Of a stretch of 64,000 nucleotides of DNA, positions 51,901-62,494 are shown one piece after another. A model generated the notes under the pieces. That model was not told where the DNA came from. It searched no databases and worked only from the letters and a program-made list of their open reading frames with translations. The number at the start of each line of letters is the position of its first letter. The stretch's first letter is position 1. Source of the DNA: Adineta vaga. Taxonomy: Eukaryota; Rotifera. The stretch spans positions 2,480,001-2,544,000 of the forward strand of contig CP075496.1 in NCBI GenBank assembly GCA_021613535.1, written 5' to 3'. The translations under genes were made by a program, and so were the position numbers.

Positions 51901-54191
51901 TTCTTCTAATATTTGCAACAGGAGAATGTATTTTTGAATATTATCATCTAATACATCCTAGATCTATATCTCATCGAACTTGGTCACTTATACAGATTTT
52001 AATTTTTGTACAAATATTTCGTTTTAATCGATTAATTCAAGTATGAATTGATTATGTGAATCAAGAATTTTGTTGAATTGTTCTTATAGTCAACAATACT
52101 AGCACATCTAACAAGCCTTCTCGAACGTTTAGCCAATCGTTATATTACACTTTCGTTAGAATTATGTCGAGCATATATCATAAGTGAAGATGATGTTCTT
52201 TCGAAATTACGTCGAATCATTGAAATTGATCAAATTCGTGAACAATTTCGAAAAGAATCAATTCAACGACGAGAAGAAATTATTAATGAATTAAGTATAA
52301 CTTGACGATATTTAGAAATATATTTAAATAGTTTCATGTAGCTTTTATTCAAAATGAACATCCAAATGTATCAGCTAGTGTAAAAACAAGTGCTGCTATT
52401 CAAAAATTACTCAATTATTCTAAAAATATGGTGATTACTTTAGACAATTGTTGTTTAGAAGTTGATTATTTATTTTTGTCTAGATTCATCATATGACAAG
52501 TAAAGGACTTCTCGGAGAAAATGAAGCACATCGAATAACAGAGGTGAATACATTCTGAGCTATTGATATTCATCCGTTTTAATCGAATATTTAGAATATT
52601 AATCAACGATTACATACAGATCTTGTACCATCTACTTTACTCTTTTCTATTCCCGTGAGTTTTGTTTTATAAGTGATACTATTTTAATAATCTTTAATAA
52701 TTCTAGTTGAATTTTTTACATGTTTTCCCATGGCTTCATGATCCTGATGTACTCGAATATGTATTAAGTCGTCTTCATGTTCAATTATTCTCCTTAAATG
52801 AATACATTTATAAAGTAAATAATGATGTTCAAGCATTATATTTCATCACTGCTGGTTATGTTGAAGTAAAACTGGATTTTATAGCTAAAACTCGTTTTTT
52901 TTCCTGACCTATTTTTTATTCGGATAGACAATTAGAAACACCTCAAAATATCATGATGCATTATCCATCGAAAAAGTTCATGAAAAATTCAATCATTCCG
53001 ATAATGCGAATGAAGACAACACGGATTTATTTGAATGGTCCGAAGATGAATTCGATGAAAAAGATCGATTTTCTCATAAAAAAACGAATTCATTAGGTTT
53101 TAATGAAAGTATTCTTTCTCATTTAAATATCGATGATTCGATCTTAAATTTTTTCTCGAAAAAAGACTCATCTATACTCTATCGTATGTTACATGCACCA
53201 GGTGATATTCTTGGTCATATTGATTTACTAAATGGACAAAAATCTACTGAAACATGTAAATGTATTACCAATACTCTGGTAAGATTATAAGATAAAAAGA
53301 GACAAAAGTATAAAATATTCATTAGGTTTGGTATTTAAAATCCAATGATTTATTTGATCTTATTGAACGATTCAGCCATTTACGAATCTTAGAAAAAGTT
53401 TGGCATTATACTGCATTACAACTAGCTGAAGTTGTTCTCTATGAATATTTGAATACATTGGTAAATTCACATTGAATATTCTATATTGTTAATATATTTA
53501 AATTGATTTTTTGTAGCCATATAATGCAACAGAACAAGAACGTATTCATATCTATGGTCATTTGAAACGTGCGTTTCTTATACCTGAATCCTATTTAATC
53601 GAACATGAAATAATCTATTCATTACACGAACTTATTCTTATTCAAGGTATGCGAGAATTTCTAGTAAAATAGGAAGAATTCTATGATATTCAATAGGTCA
53701 ATTACAAAATATTGTATCATCATCAATTTATACAGGACCTTGTTTTATTCAAATAGAATTCGGTCAATGTGGTTTAAAACCTACAGTAAATCAATTGGTT
53801 TAAAATGTTTGAAAAATATCATTTTATTTCATTGTAATTAGAATATATCCGAAACAAAAATACTTGTTCTTAGAAATTCTCATCATTATCATTCAATACA
53901 ACATGATGATGAATTTCTTCAAGCAAATGATCTCGAAGATTTATTAACACATGTTATTTATGATGATAAATTAGGTATTCTTCTTCCACGTATTAGCACC
54001 AAATATAAACATGTAAGATGTATATATTGTTTGAAATAATGTGTTTCGAAACGTACACTGTGCTTTTCTATCTATAGTTTACTTCGAAATCGACTACAGA
54101 TGGATCAACTTCAGAAACGATGAAAAAAACATTATTAGGACGATTTTTAGAAAATCTACCGAGATTTCAACGACGAACTATGAATTCCTAA
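48979..54191 (+). CDS. SLC9C1: Sperm-type Na+/H+ exchanger (SLC9C), voltage-sensor and cyclic-nucleotide domains
   Basis: Twenty-seven exons (first 48979-49111, last 54078-54191) join in phase to give 1265 residues, close to vertebrate SLC9C1. The N-terminal part is a polytopic exchanger domain (IPYTGVILLLGFFGGILF, IAIFLPTLVFECAYR, LFEGEAVINNSLAIILF, GGFKGSICLLLSLAFA). A second membrane unit (about 51465-52150) corresponds to the voltage-sensor-like domain. A cyclic-nucleotide-binding fold follows, with ALYFITAGYVEV and PGDILGHIDLL. This three-part layout is unique to SLC9C. A seeming frame break near 50900 is explained by a 55-nt intron (50823-50877). The core motifs are atypical: SITRS where many exchangers have a DP motif, and only two Arg in the S4-like helix. 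It may therefore not be a fully voltage-gated exchanger. Confidence 0.88.
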
Positions 54192-54294
54192 TAAAATATT
54201 TTCTTTAATCGTTATACTTATTTATTGAAAAATGATATAAATAAAGTATTGAAAATCGAACCAGCTGGTGCTATTGTTTTGTTTTTACAATTTC

Positions 54295-54345
<51 letters not shown>

Positions 54346-54642
54346 TTAGAATATTAAAATAGTTACAGTTACTAAAACAATAAAATATCAGTTTGCAATG
54401 CAGTCTTTCGTCGTGTATCAAAAATTGAGTTTGCAAAGTCTTCGAATCTAGCGACACCTTAACAGAGGTCTTCTAACGACAATATAACTCTCGACTAATC
54501 AGATGCAATGATTCTTGTTCTATTCGCTTGTAAAAACAATAACATACACATCCCATCTCGTGTTTTTTGTACATTTGTTCCATATAATATATATATATTT
54601 CATTTCCCATGAGAGCTTTTCATTTAAACATTTTCATTTTAG
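54192..54642. other. Intergenic region with TA microsatellite
   Basis: 451 nt between the exchanger and the methyltransferase. It contains the long TA run and ends in TTTCATTTTAG directly before the next ATG. No gene. Confidence 0.5.
54298..54342. repeat. (TA)n microsatellite
   Basis: An uninterrupted run of about 22 TA dinucleotides, the longest simple repeat in the window. Confidence 0.95.
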
Positions 54643-55740
54643 ATGTTTGAATCATCATTTAGTGATGATCATTCCGATCAATCAATAACAACATTCGATA
54701 CTTTATTAAAACATACTTTATGTTCATTTGTACGTTCTCAAATACTTTTTGTAGCCGTTCGATTGAATTTATTTACAATCATCGATGAATCTCCTACTGG
54801 TTCGTTATCCTATGAAGAAATGAAATCATGTCAAATATCTTTATCAATGTTATCCTATCTTGTTTATCTTCGTTTATTAAAACGATGTTCAAATTCCAAT
54901 AAATATGAATGTACATCGGTTACACGCACATATTTAATTTCATCACGAAAAAATTATGTTGGATTAGGTATTGGCGTTTGGGATCATCGTCGTTTATACA
55001 AATTTATTCGTCGTATGAACGAAACATTACGATATGGTATACGAACAAATGAAGAAAGTAATCAACAAACAAAATGTATATGGACGATTTTCGAACATAA
55101 TCATAATCCAATGATTTTTTTTGCTGAAATTATGTCATCATTTACACGTTGTACAATTAATGAATTATGTACTCGAGTTAATTTCTCTTCGTATTCAACA
55201 TTACTTGATGTGGGTGGTTCATTAGGTGATCTTAGTCGAACAATTGTTCAACGATATCCACATATAAATGCATTTAGTTTTGATTTACCTGAACTTATAT
55301 CTTATGCATCATCAATTGAAATCGAACATTCCAATGTTCATTATATAGCTGGTGATTTTTTTCAAGAACAATGGCCAAATGAAATTATTGAAAGAACATC
55401 ATTGATTGATTTAATTAGTTTGAAATATATTCTTCATGATTGGTCATATAAACAACGACAATTTCTTGTTTTAAAAATTTTTCAATTCTTAAAAAGTAAA
55501 ATTGAACTCAGCGGTGGAAATGGTACATTATTAGTAATTGAAAAAATGATTGATCAAGGTCGAAATAATACAACATCTTTATCAACAAGTATATCAATGG
55601 CAATTGAATGTGGTGATGGTATTGGATATGATGCAACAATCAATGAATATGAACAATTATTAATTAAAACTGGCTTTCAACGAATTCAATGTGTGCAATT
55701 AACTGGTCCAATGGTTGCTCTCTTTGCTCATGTCATATAA
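54643..55740 (+). CDS. O-methyltransferase of the ASMT/COMT family
   Basis: Single exon, 365 residues, the full family length. The N-terminal half is the helical dimerisation domain (SQILFVAVRLNLFTII, then YLVYLRLLKR). The C-terminal half is a Rossmann SAM-binding domain with LLDVGGSLGDLSRTIVQRYP as motif I, AFSFDLPELI, IAGDFFQEQWP, KYILHDWS (His-Asp as in the catalytic motif) and LLVIEKMI. The family methylates hydroxyls on small aromatic compounds, such as N-acetylserotonin in animals, phenolics in plants and antibiotics in bacteria. The substrate here cannot be told. Absence of introns in an intron-dense region makes retroposition or horizontal acquisition possible. TTTTAG directly precedes the ATG, as in neighbouring genes. 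Confidence 0.88.
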   Translation: MFESSFSDDHSDQSITTFDTLLKHTLCSFVRSQILFVAVRLNLFTIIDESPTGSLSYEEMKSCQISLSMLSYLVYLRLLKRCSNSNKYECTSVTRTYLISSRKNYVGLGIGVWDHRRLYKFIRRMNETLRYGIRTNEESNQQTKCIWTIFEHNHNPMIFFAEIMSSFTRCTINELCTRVNFSSYSTLLDVGGSLGDLSRTIVQRYPHINAFSFDLPELISYASSIEIEHSNVHYIAGDFFQEQWPNEIIERTSLIDLISLKYILHDWSYKQRQFLVLKIFQFLKSKIELSGGNGTLLVIEKMIDQGRNNTTSLSTSISMAIECGDGIGYDATINEYEQLLIKTGFQRIQCVQLTGPMVALFAHVI

Positions 55741-55960
55741 TTAATCAATTGAAATATGTAATGGTGATATTGTCTTTCTTTTCTTTTCTTTTTTTTGTTG
55801 TTATTTAGCACTTTTACGCGTTTAGTCATAGTCTATATAATAGTACATAGTTCTGTATATTTATGGTGAAAAGAAATGTTCATTTCGAATATTTTCAATA
55901 AAAATACAATGGTGCATGTGAATGAAAGAATATTTGTATTTCTTCGAATTTATTTTTTAG

Positions 55961-56745
55961 ATGTCGTTCTTACTTTGTCAAGTACAACGAAGTCTTCGAT
56001 TGAATATGTTTACACATCAGGTAGATGTTGATTTTGTTATTCGAAGAGAGAAAAAGAATTGAATGAATAATATGAAATGTTGAAAGGGAAACCTATTTAT
56101 ATTTCTTCCCAACAATAATATCTCTCTTGACCAAGGGAATGACTAATTCAAATTCTCAGCTACCTTGTTGTATGCAAATGAAATTTATATGATTTATTTG
56201 ATAGCTTCCTCTATTAACACCTGTTGCGGGGACCATCAATGTTGATCAACCGGTACGTAATAAATTAGTTGGTTATCCAGGTCGAATGATGTTACGAGAT
56301 ATAAAACGACGTACACTTATTCGACAATACTGGCCTCAACGCTTTCGATATCAATTACTTCGTAAAAATATGATTTTTCCCGATTCTTTCAAAGTAAAAT
56401 TCATGTCGATTTGTTTTTGTATTTGTTTTTTTAAACTGTAGAATTATTGTCGAGAAGAAGAATTTTCGACATTTACAAATGAAACTCAACCCTGGTGGAG
56501 ATGGAATCGTTGTGCATTGACGTAAGTACTCTTTCAATTGAAAACAAAACATTTTTTTCCTTTTAAATTAAAGATCTCGTCAATGGGGTGTTGTGGAACA
56601 ATATCGTCTAGGACGAATTATGTGGCGTCGATTTGCTGATTATAATCAAATGTCAGGAGTTATGCGTTCAACATTCGATCGATATACAAGACAAAATACG
56701 CAAATGATGAGTCGAGAAAGACGAATTATTCGTGAAGATCCTTAG
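55961..56745 (+). CDS. MRPS14: Mitochondrial ribosomal protein uS14m
   Basis: Four exons, 55961-56020, 56205-56393, 56442-56521 and 56574-56745, give 166 residues. The conserved core runs from MMLRDIKRRTLIRQY and LLRKNMIFP to RCALTSRQWGVVEQYRLGRI and FADYNQMSGVMRST. This matches bacterial S14 and mammalian MRPS14, a small-subunit protein near the decoding head. There is a basic N-terminus suited to mitochondrial import. A C-terminal extension of about 25 residues (DRYTRQNTQMMSRERRI) follows the usual end. The acceptor TTTTTTAG abuts the ATG. GTPBP1/2 starts 415 nt downstream. Confidence 0.93.
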
Positions 56746-57159
56746 ATCTCGAGATTTCTTTATTTTGTATTGTTGATTTCTGTTTCTTTTTTTCTTCCTT
56801 TCATTTTGCGTTCCGTTGCTTTTTCTCTCAAAATAGATGTGGATGTTTGAAAGAAAGAAAGAACTATTTCTTCATAAATAGAGGAGGGAGGATGATGCAA
56901 TGGTATGTAATATTCAATATTAGTTTTCATTAGTTACGTTTTTATCAAATTTCATACGCGTTGTTAGTTTCTATCTGTCAGGTAGACAAGCTAAATCAAG
57001 TATGTAATTTCACAATTAAGTTATATATTAGGAAATATTTCATGTACAAGATCTCAAGTAATATCGTGTCAGAGTAACATCATGTTTTTTCCCTACTACT
57101 GAGAATGATGTATATAATAGAAATGTTTTCTTGATAATCGTTTAATTACTTTTTTTTAG
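56746..57159. other. Intergenic region
   Basis: 414 nt between co-directional genes, AT-rich, ending in TTTTTTTTAG directly before the GTPBP1/2 ATG. No gene seen. Confidence 0.45.
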
Positions 57160-59424
57160 ATGTCTAATCAGGATCCTATATTGATGAATGATCGACGATC
57201 AGTCATGAACCATCATAAAGTAAGTTTTTCCAAGATAATTCATTCATATGTCTATTCTTCTATCACTGCAGGTCGATCAACATGTGACAAGTCTCTTTGG
57301 TCCAACAGATGATAATGATGATGACGATAATAACGAACAAGTACCTCGTTCGCCCTTTATTCTTACTGGTTTACCCCCAGAGGTTTGTTTTCATGTTATA
57401 TTCTAAATGAATTTCTTCATATCTGTGATTTCTTTTAGCCACAAGAAGGTAATATTGAATATAAACTTAAATTAATTGATCCAAATCCATTTCGACTTGA
57501 ACATTTAATAACTCAAATGAATTGGCGTTTACAAGAAGGACAAGGTGAGGCATTATATGAAATTGGTGTAGAAGATTGTGGAACATTAAGTGGTGTTAGT
57601 AGTGAAGATTTAGAAGCATCATTAGCGACTTTAAAGAAAATGGCTGATAGATTAGGTGCATCAATAACAATTCTCTATGAACGTAAATTAGAAAATGATA
57701 GACATATTGTTGAAGTTCTCGTACGAAAAGTGCCGGATGATCAACATTTTATTGATTTACGAGTCGCTGTTTTGGGTACAGTTGATAGTGGAAAAAGTTC
57801 ATTAGTTGGTGTTTGTACACATGGTGAACTTGATAATGGACGTGGTCGTGCAAGATTAAATCTATTTCGACATTTACATGAAATACAAACAGGAAGAACT
57901 TCATCCATCACCTTAGAAATTCTCGGATTTAATAATTTAGGACAAGTATGTTTATCAAAAAGTTATGTCTTTTTCTTTTGTAATTTAATTAAATAATTTC
58001 TTTCAGAGTATTGATTATGGTTGTTGTCGAACAGCAAATGAAATTTGTAATCGATCAACGAAAAGTAAATCATTTTATTTGTATCTATAAATTCATTCAC
58101 TTTTTTAATTCTTTAGTTATTACTTTCATTGATCTTGCTGGTCATACAAAATATATGAAAACAACATTATTTGGTCTTGCAGCACATGCAACTGATTTTG
58201 CCATGTTATGTGTAGATGCACCATCAAGTGTTGGTATGTAATTCATTTTTGAAATGAATAAAACTTAATAAATTGATTTTAGTTGATACAACACGTGAAC
58301 ATTTCTCATATGCAAGAACATTGGATGTTCCTGTTTTTATTGTTATTAATAAAATAGATTTATGTTCGAAAACAAGTATACAACAGACAATCACTTGCTT
58401 AACATATTTATTAAAACATGGACATAGTTCAACTCATCTTCAACCATATGTTGTTCAAAAAGAAGAAGATCTTGTTAAAGCAGCGGATATGTTTGTGGAA
58501 AAAAGTATATGTCCAATATTTGCAGTCTCTTGTGTAACTGGTGAAAATATTGATTTATTAAAAAAATTTCTCAACATTCTTCCGCCACGTATGAGTAGTA
58601 AAGATCAAGAAAGACTTTCATTATTACCTGTTGATTATCGAGTATGTTTTCTTTGATCTGGATTTCAATTTATTAATTAAAAATGAAAATATTTTATTTA
58701 GATTGATGAAATTTATATGAATAATTCATCTGGTGCTGCTGTAGTCGGTGGAACATTGAAAAGGTAGAAAGAAATCATTTCAAAAGACTTCGTATAAATT
58801 AATAAGATTTCTTTATATTTTAGTGGTATGATCAAAGAAGGTGAAAGTTATTTAGTTGGTCCACTATTAGACGGCTCGTTTTTACCAGCCAAAGTAACAA
58901 CTATACATCGATATAGAGTACCAAGACGGGTAGTTCATGCTGGCCAAGCTGCTTCATTAAGTTTACTTCATATAGGTGGTAGTCGATTACGAAAAGTAAA
59001 TAAATTCGTTTAGTTCTATTTCATTTTTAAATGAATTTATTCATTAGGGTATGGTACTTGTTTCATCAACATCGAATCCTGAAGCTTGTGTTGAATTTAT
59101 TGCGGAAATTTATCTCACAATGCATCATACAAATACGCCAATACGAAAAGGTTTTGAAACAACTGTTCAAATAGAAAATATTCGTCAAACTGCATTGATA
59201 ATTGAAATGGATACGGTAAGAAAGACATAGTTGATAGGATATATAATTATACAAATGAATTATTTTAGGATGAATTACATGCAAATAAACAAGCAATAGT
59301 TAAATTTCGATTTCGAAATCGATGTGAATATGTTCTTGAAGGATCTCGATTAATATTTCGATCTGGTCAACAGACGAAAGGTACTGGCCGAGTGACCAAG
59401 GTTCTTCCCCAATTGAAACAATAA
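57160..59424 (+). CDS. GTPBP1/2: GTPBP1/GTPBP2-type translational GTPase
   Basis: Ten exons (57160-57219, 57272-57382, 57439-57945, 58007-58064, 58117-58233, 58283-58641, 58702-58763, 58824-58995, 59048-59215, 59269-59424) give 589 residues. After an acidic N-terminus comes the conserved YKLKLIDPNPFRLEHLITQM region. The GTPase motifs are G1 GTVDSGKSS, the family signature THGELDNGRGRARLNLFRH, switch I region GRTSS, G3 DLAGHTKYMKTT and G4 NKID. Domains II and III of the EF-Tu fold follow, including VGGTLKSGMIKEG. GTPBP1 and GTPBP2 act in ribosome rescue and mRNA surveillance and resemble eEF1A. Length is nearer GTPBP2. I cannot separate the two paralogues by eye. Confidence 0.93.
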
Positions 59425-59783
59425 TCTAACTATTTATTTTTTCTATAAATATGTAAATATATATAGATTTATTTTTCCTTGATGTGTGACAAATCTCATC
59501 TTGTACATTTCTATTCTACCTATTCCTCTTGTCCGTTCTCATATTCAAAATCTATCCTCATGTACTTTTATGTAGGTAAATAGAACAGCGAATGTATCAT
59601 ATGTTCCCTTTTCCTGTGTGATAATTTCTTAAGTTCAAAAACGAGTCGATCAATACTCTTTTTTTGTACTTGTAAAATTTATTTTTCTTTTTGACTTATA
59701 AATCATATATTGACAGAAAAAAAACATCAATAAGAAAGTGTGTGAAAATATCATAACTTCAATGTTTATATTTTTTTAAAGAA
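59425..59783. other. Intergenic region
   Basis: 359 nt between co-directional genes, T-rich, ending in TTTTTTTAAAG two bases before the next ATG, which may be another acceptor. No gene seen. Confidence 0.45.
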
Positions 59784-61207
59784 ATGTTTCGATCATCTGC
59801 CGAATTGTTATACGATAAATTGAGTGGTATAGCATGTCTATTTAAACCAGCTGATATACAAATGCAACATTTTTTAATTATTGTTCAAGAAAGACTAGTA
59901 TCAGGTAGTTGAATTGAATTAATATTCAAATCTATTAAAGAGATAATATTGTCTAGCATTCAATCAAATGTCTTATCGACCAGCAATGCATCGTGTAGAT
60001 ATTCAACGTGATCCACAAACAGGAAAAGAAATTGTAGTTTCATCCGTTGACCTGTCTGATACAGTACAAGGTGAAGATATTTCTTTTTCCATAGGATTTA
60101 TTTTTTGATTATTTTAGCACTTGGCCCACGATATCAAGCAGAAGATTTTGATATTAAATCAATTTTTCCACTCGAATCATTTTCGTCTGGATTACAGAGT
60201 AAAATACGTTTTTGATTTTATGTTTTTGTATATCATATTCTTAAATCATAAGTTGTTAGTATCAATGATGATTCAAAACGTCTTGAACAAATTAGAGACG
60301 GTCAACCATTACGAGTAATTAAATTTACAAATGAATAATATTCGACTTCCTATATCATTTAGTGTTATCGTATTCAAGGCAAAATGGGTGAATCAACTAA
60401 TACACTCGATGCAAATGGTGTCATTGTCGAAAAAAGCACTTACAGTTCGTATTTATTTCGGTATGATTGATCTTTTTTCTCTCCTCCTCTCTCTCTTTAT
60501 TTAGAACATGTTAATCGATCAAAAATCGAACGTGTTTGTGCTCTCATTCAAAGTAGTTTTCAAGCATCTATGTACAAGTACGTATCTATATCATTCTTCT
60601 ATTATATGTAACTTTTTCGAATAAAATAACCAAATAGGATGTCAGGTATTAGTCCATTTACTCAAACTGGTTTCGAATTAGCTAAAGGTGGTTTATGGAA
60701 ACCTCGTGATCATACTCTACCACCTGTCGTATATGGATTGAAATTACTCAATTTTAAAGCACCTTTCTTTGATATTGGTATGGATAACAATTTTTCAGAT
60801 AAAAGAATTTTCTACTTTCTCAATTAGAAATGCACGTTATCAATGAACAAGAAATGCATTTGAAAGAAGTTATTCTTGATATTGGTATACGTTTACGTAC
60901 AAGTACACTTTCGGAATCAGTACGTCGTACAAAAATTGGTACATTTGACATTCAACATTCTTTAGTTATTGATGAAATCACACCTGAAAATTTAATTAAG
61001 AATATAGATACAATAGAAACACTGATTGAAAAATCAAATCTATTGGATAAAACAGTTCTTGTTAATAGAACACATCGAGATGAAACAAAACTACTTGGAA
61101 AACAAGCGGACGAAAGTACAATTGATCTTTATAAAACAAAACGATATACGGATCATGATATATCGTCATATTCAAGTGAAAAGTCAAATGATAATATTAA
61201 TAGATAA
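59784..61207 (+). CDS. Unknown protein, eight exons
   Basis: Eight exons (59784-59904, 59957-60070, 60118-60198, 60253-60314, 60363-60444, 60505-60577, 60638-60777, 60828-61207) join in phase to give 350 residues. The regular short introns and continuous frame make this a real gene. It starts MFRSSAELLYDKLSGIACLF. The middle has a stretch that looks globular: GPRYQAEDFDIKSIFPLESF, CYRIQGKMGES and MSGISPFTQTGFELAKGGLW. The last 80 residues are polar and charged, probably disordered. I see no signal peptide, membrane helix or enzyme motif and do not recognise the family. It follows GTPBP1/2 by 360 nt. Confidence 0.75.
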
Positions 61208-62494
61208 TGTATTTGACTACGCCCTGTTTGTGTTTGTTTTGTTTTTCTGTGTACTTTTATATACTTGTGCCTTTTCATCATATAAATATACACATTTATT
61301 GTCACGCATGACTGTCTCTTGTCATAATTTGACAAAAATTATTTGAAAGAAAAGCAAACAGAATTCTCATTTATATGTTTTCTTTCGACAAAAGAAATGA
61401 TTGGTAAATCTGTATTACTTGCTATTGGATTAATTATTTTATTGAATAATGTGTGTGCACGACAGCGATATCGGAAAATTCAAACAAATTCTACAATGAC
61501 AACAAATTACACGAAAGATATGTTGATAGATATTCATGACGAATATTATGATTATTATGATTATGACATATCAAGTGGATGTAAACAAGTTATGAATAGA
61601 ACATTATTGTATTATTTAAATTTATTTGTAATTTTGTATTTTTCTATTGAGAATACATCGATCTGATGTTCATTTAATGTATAAATATGTTGCTGCTCAT
61701 CATTTATGTCTTTAGTAGTTTATGAAAAGAATTATATATATATATATATTATGAGATAACGTACTAAATATGATGATTTGTCGAGCATGAATAGTCTGAT
61801 GAATATGATGTGTTGAAAATGCAATACGAGAAATAAAACGATTAGATGGCTTTTCTTCTCAAACAATAAATCGATATAAATTCAACTGATACTTTCATTG
61901 ATCATGATTTAATCTAACTAATTTGGAATACAATTACTGAATATTACTCAACGAAACTAGATATGTTATGATTATATGGAAAAACGTATTAATTTTGTAT
62001 TTGAAAATGGCCAATGGAAAAAAAAGAGAAAATTTCTTCGTTGTATTTTTTACTAAAAAATAAGTGATCACATTGAATTACCAAGAGTGCGAATGAACAT
62101 ATTCTATTAAACTAATTTCTTCCTTTTTCTGCAAAACTATGTTGATATTGCTTATCAATGCCAGCAATTATGGTTAATTGGTAGACCTCGACGTCGTTGA
62201 ATAATCTTTCAACTTCTAACTAGAAAAGGACTTCGTTATATACATATATATGTATATATAAAACAATGATTTATCCACAACAATTTCCTAAATTTCAATA
62301 AAACGTTTTTTTTTATTTTTCTTTCGGTAAAACGACATGTTAGTATTATTTTACACACGATCTAATGATCACTCGGCTCTTGCTTTTGTTCTCAACTCAA
62401 GAGTAGAGACAAAAAACGAAGAAGAAAGAATGCTTTTTAAACAATAATTTAACAAAGGAAAAAGAAAGCGAGATGAAATTCGAAACATTTATTT
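61208..62494. other. Convergent intergenic region
   Basis: About 1.3 kb between genes that end towards each other. It contains TA-rich tracts (61734-61750, 62240-62260) and one possible short gene (61397-61666), listed separately. Confidence 0.45.
61397..61666 (+). CDS. Possible small secreted protein (weak)
   Basis: An 89-residue frame starts with a good signal peptide (MIGKSVLLAIGLIILLNNVCA), followed by a polar stretch with NST and NYT glycosylation sites and an acidic Tyr-rich YYDYYDYD segment. The last 20 residues are hydrophobic and may be translated intron rather than protein. No family recognised. The signal peptide is the only positive evidence. Confidence 0.35.
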   Translation: MIGKSVLLAIGLIILLNNVCARQRYRKIQTNSTMTTNYTKDMLIDIHDEYYDYYDYDISSGCKQVMNRTLLYYLNLFVILYFSIENTSI

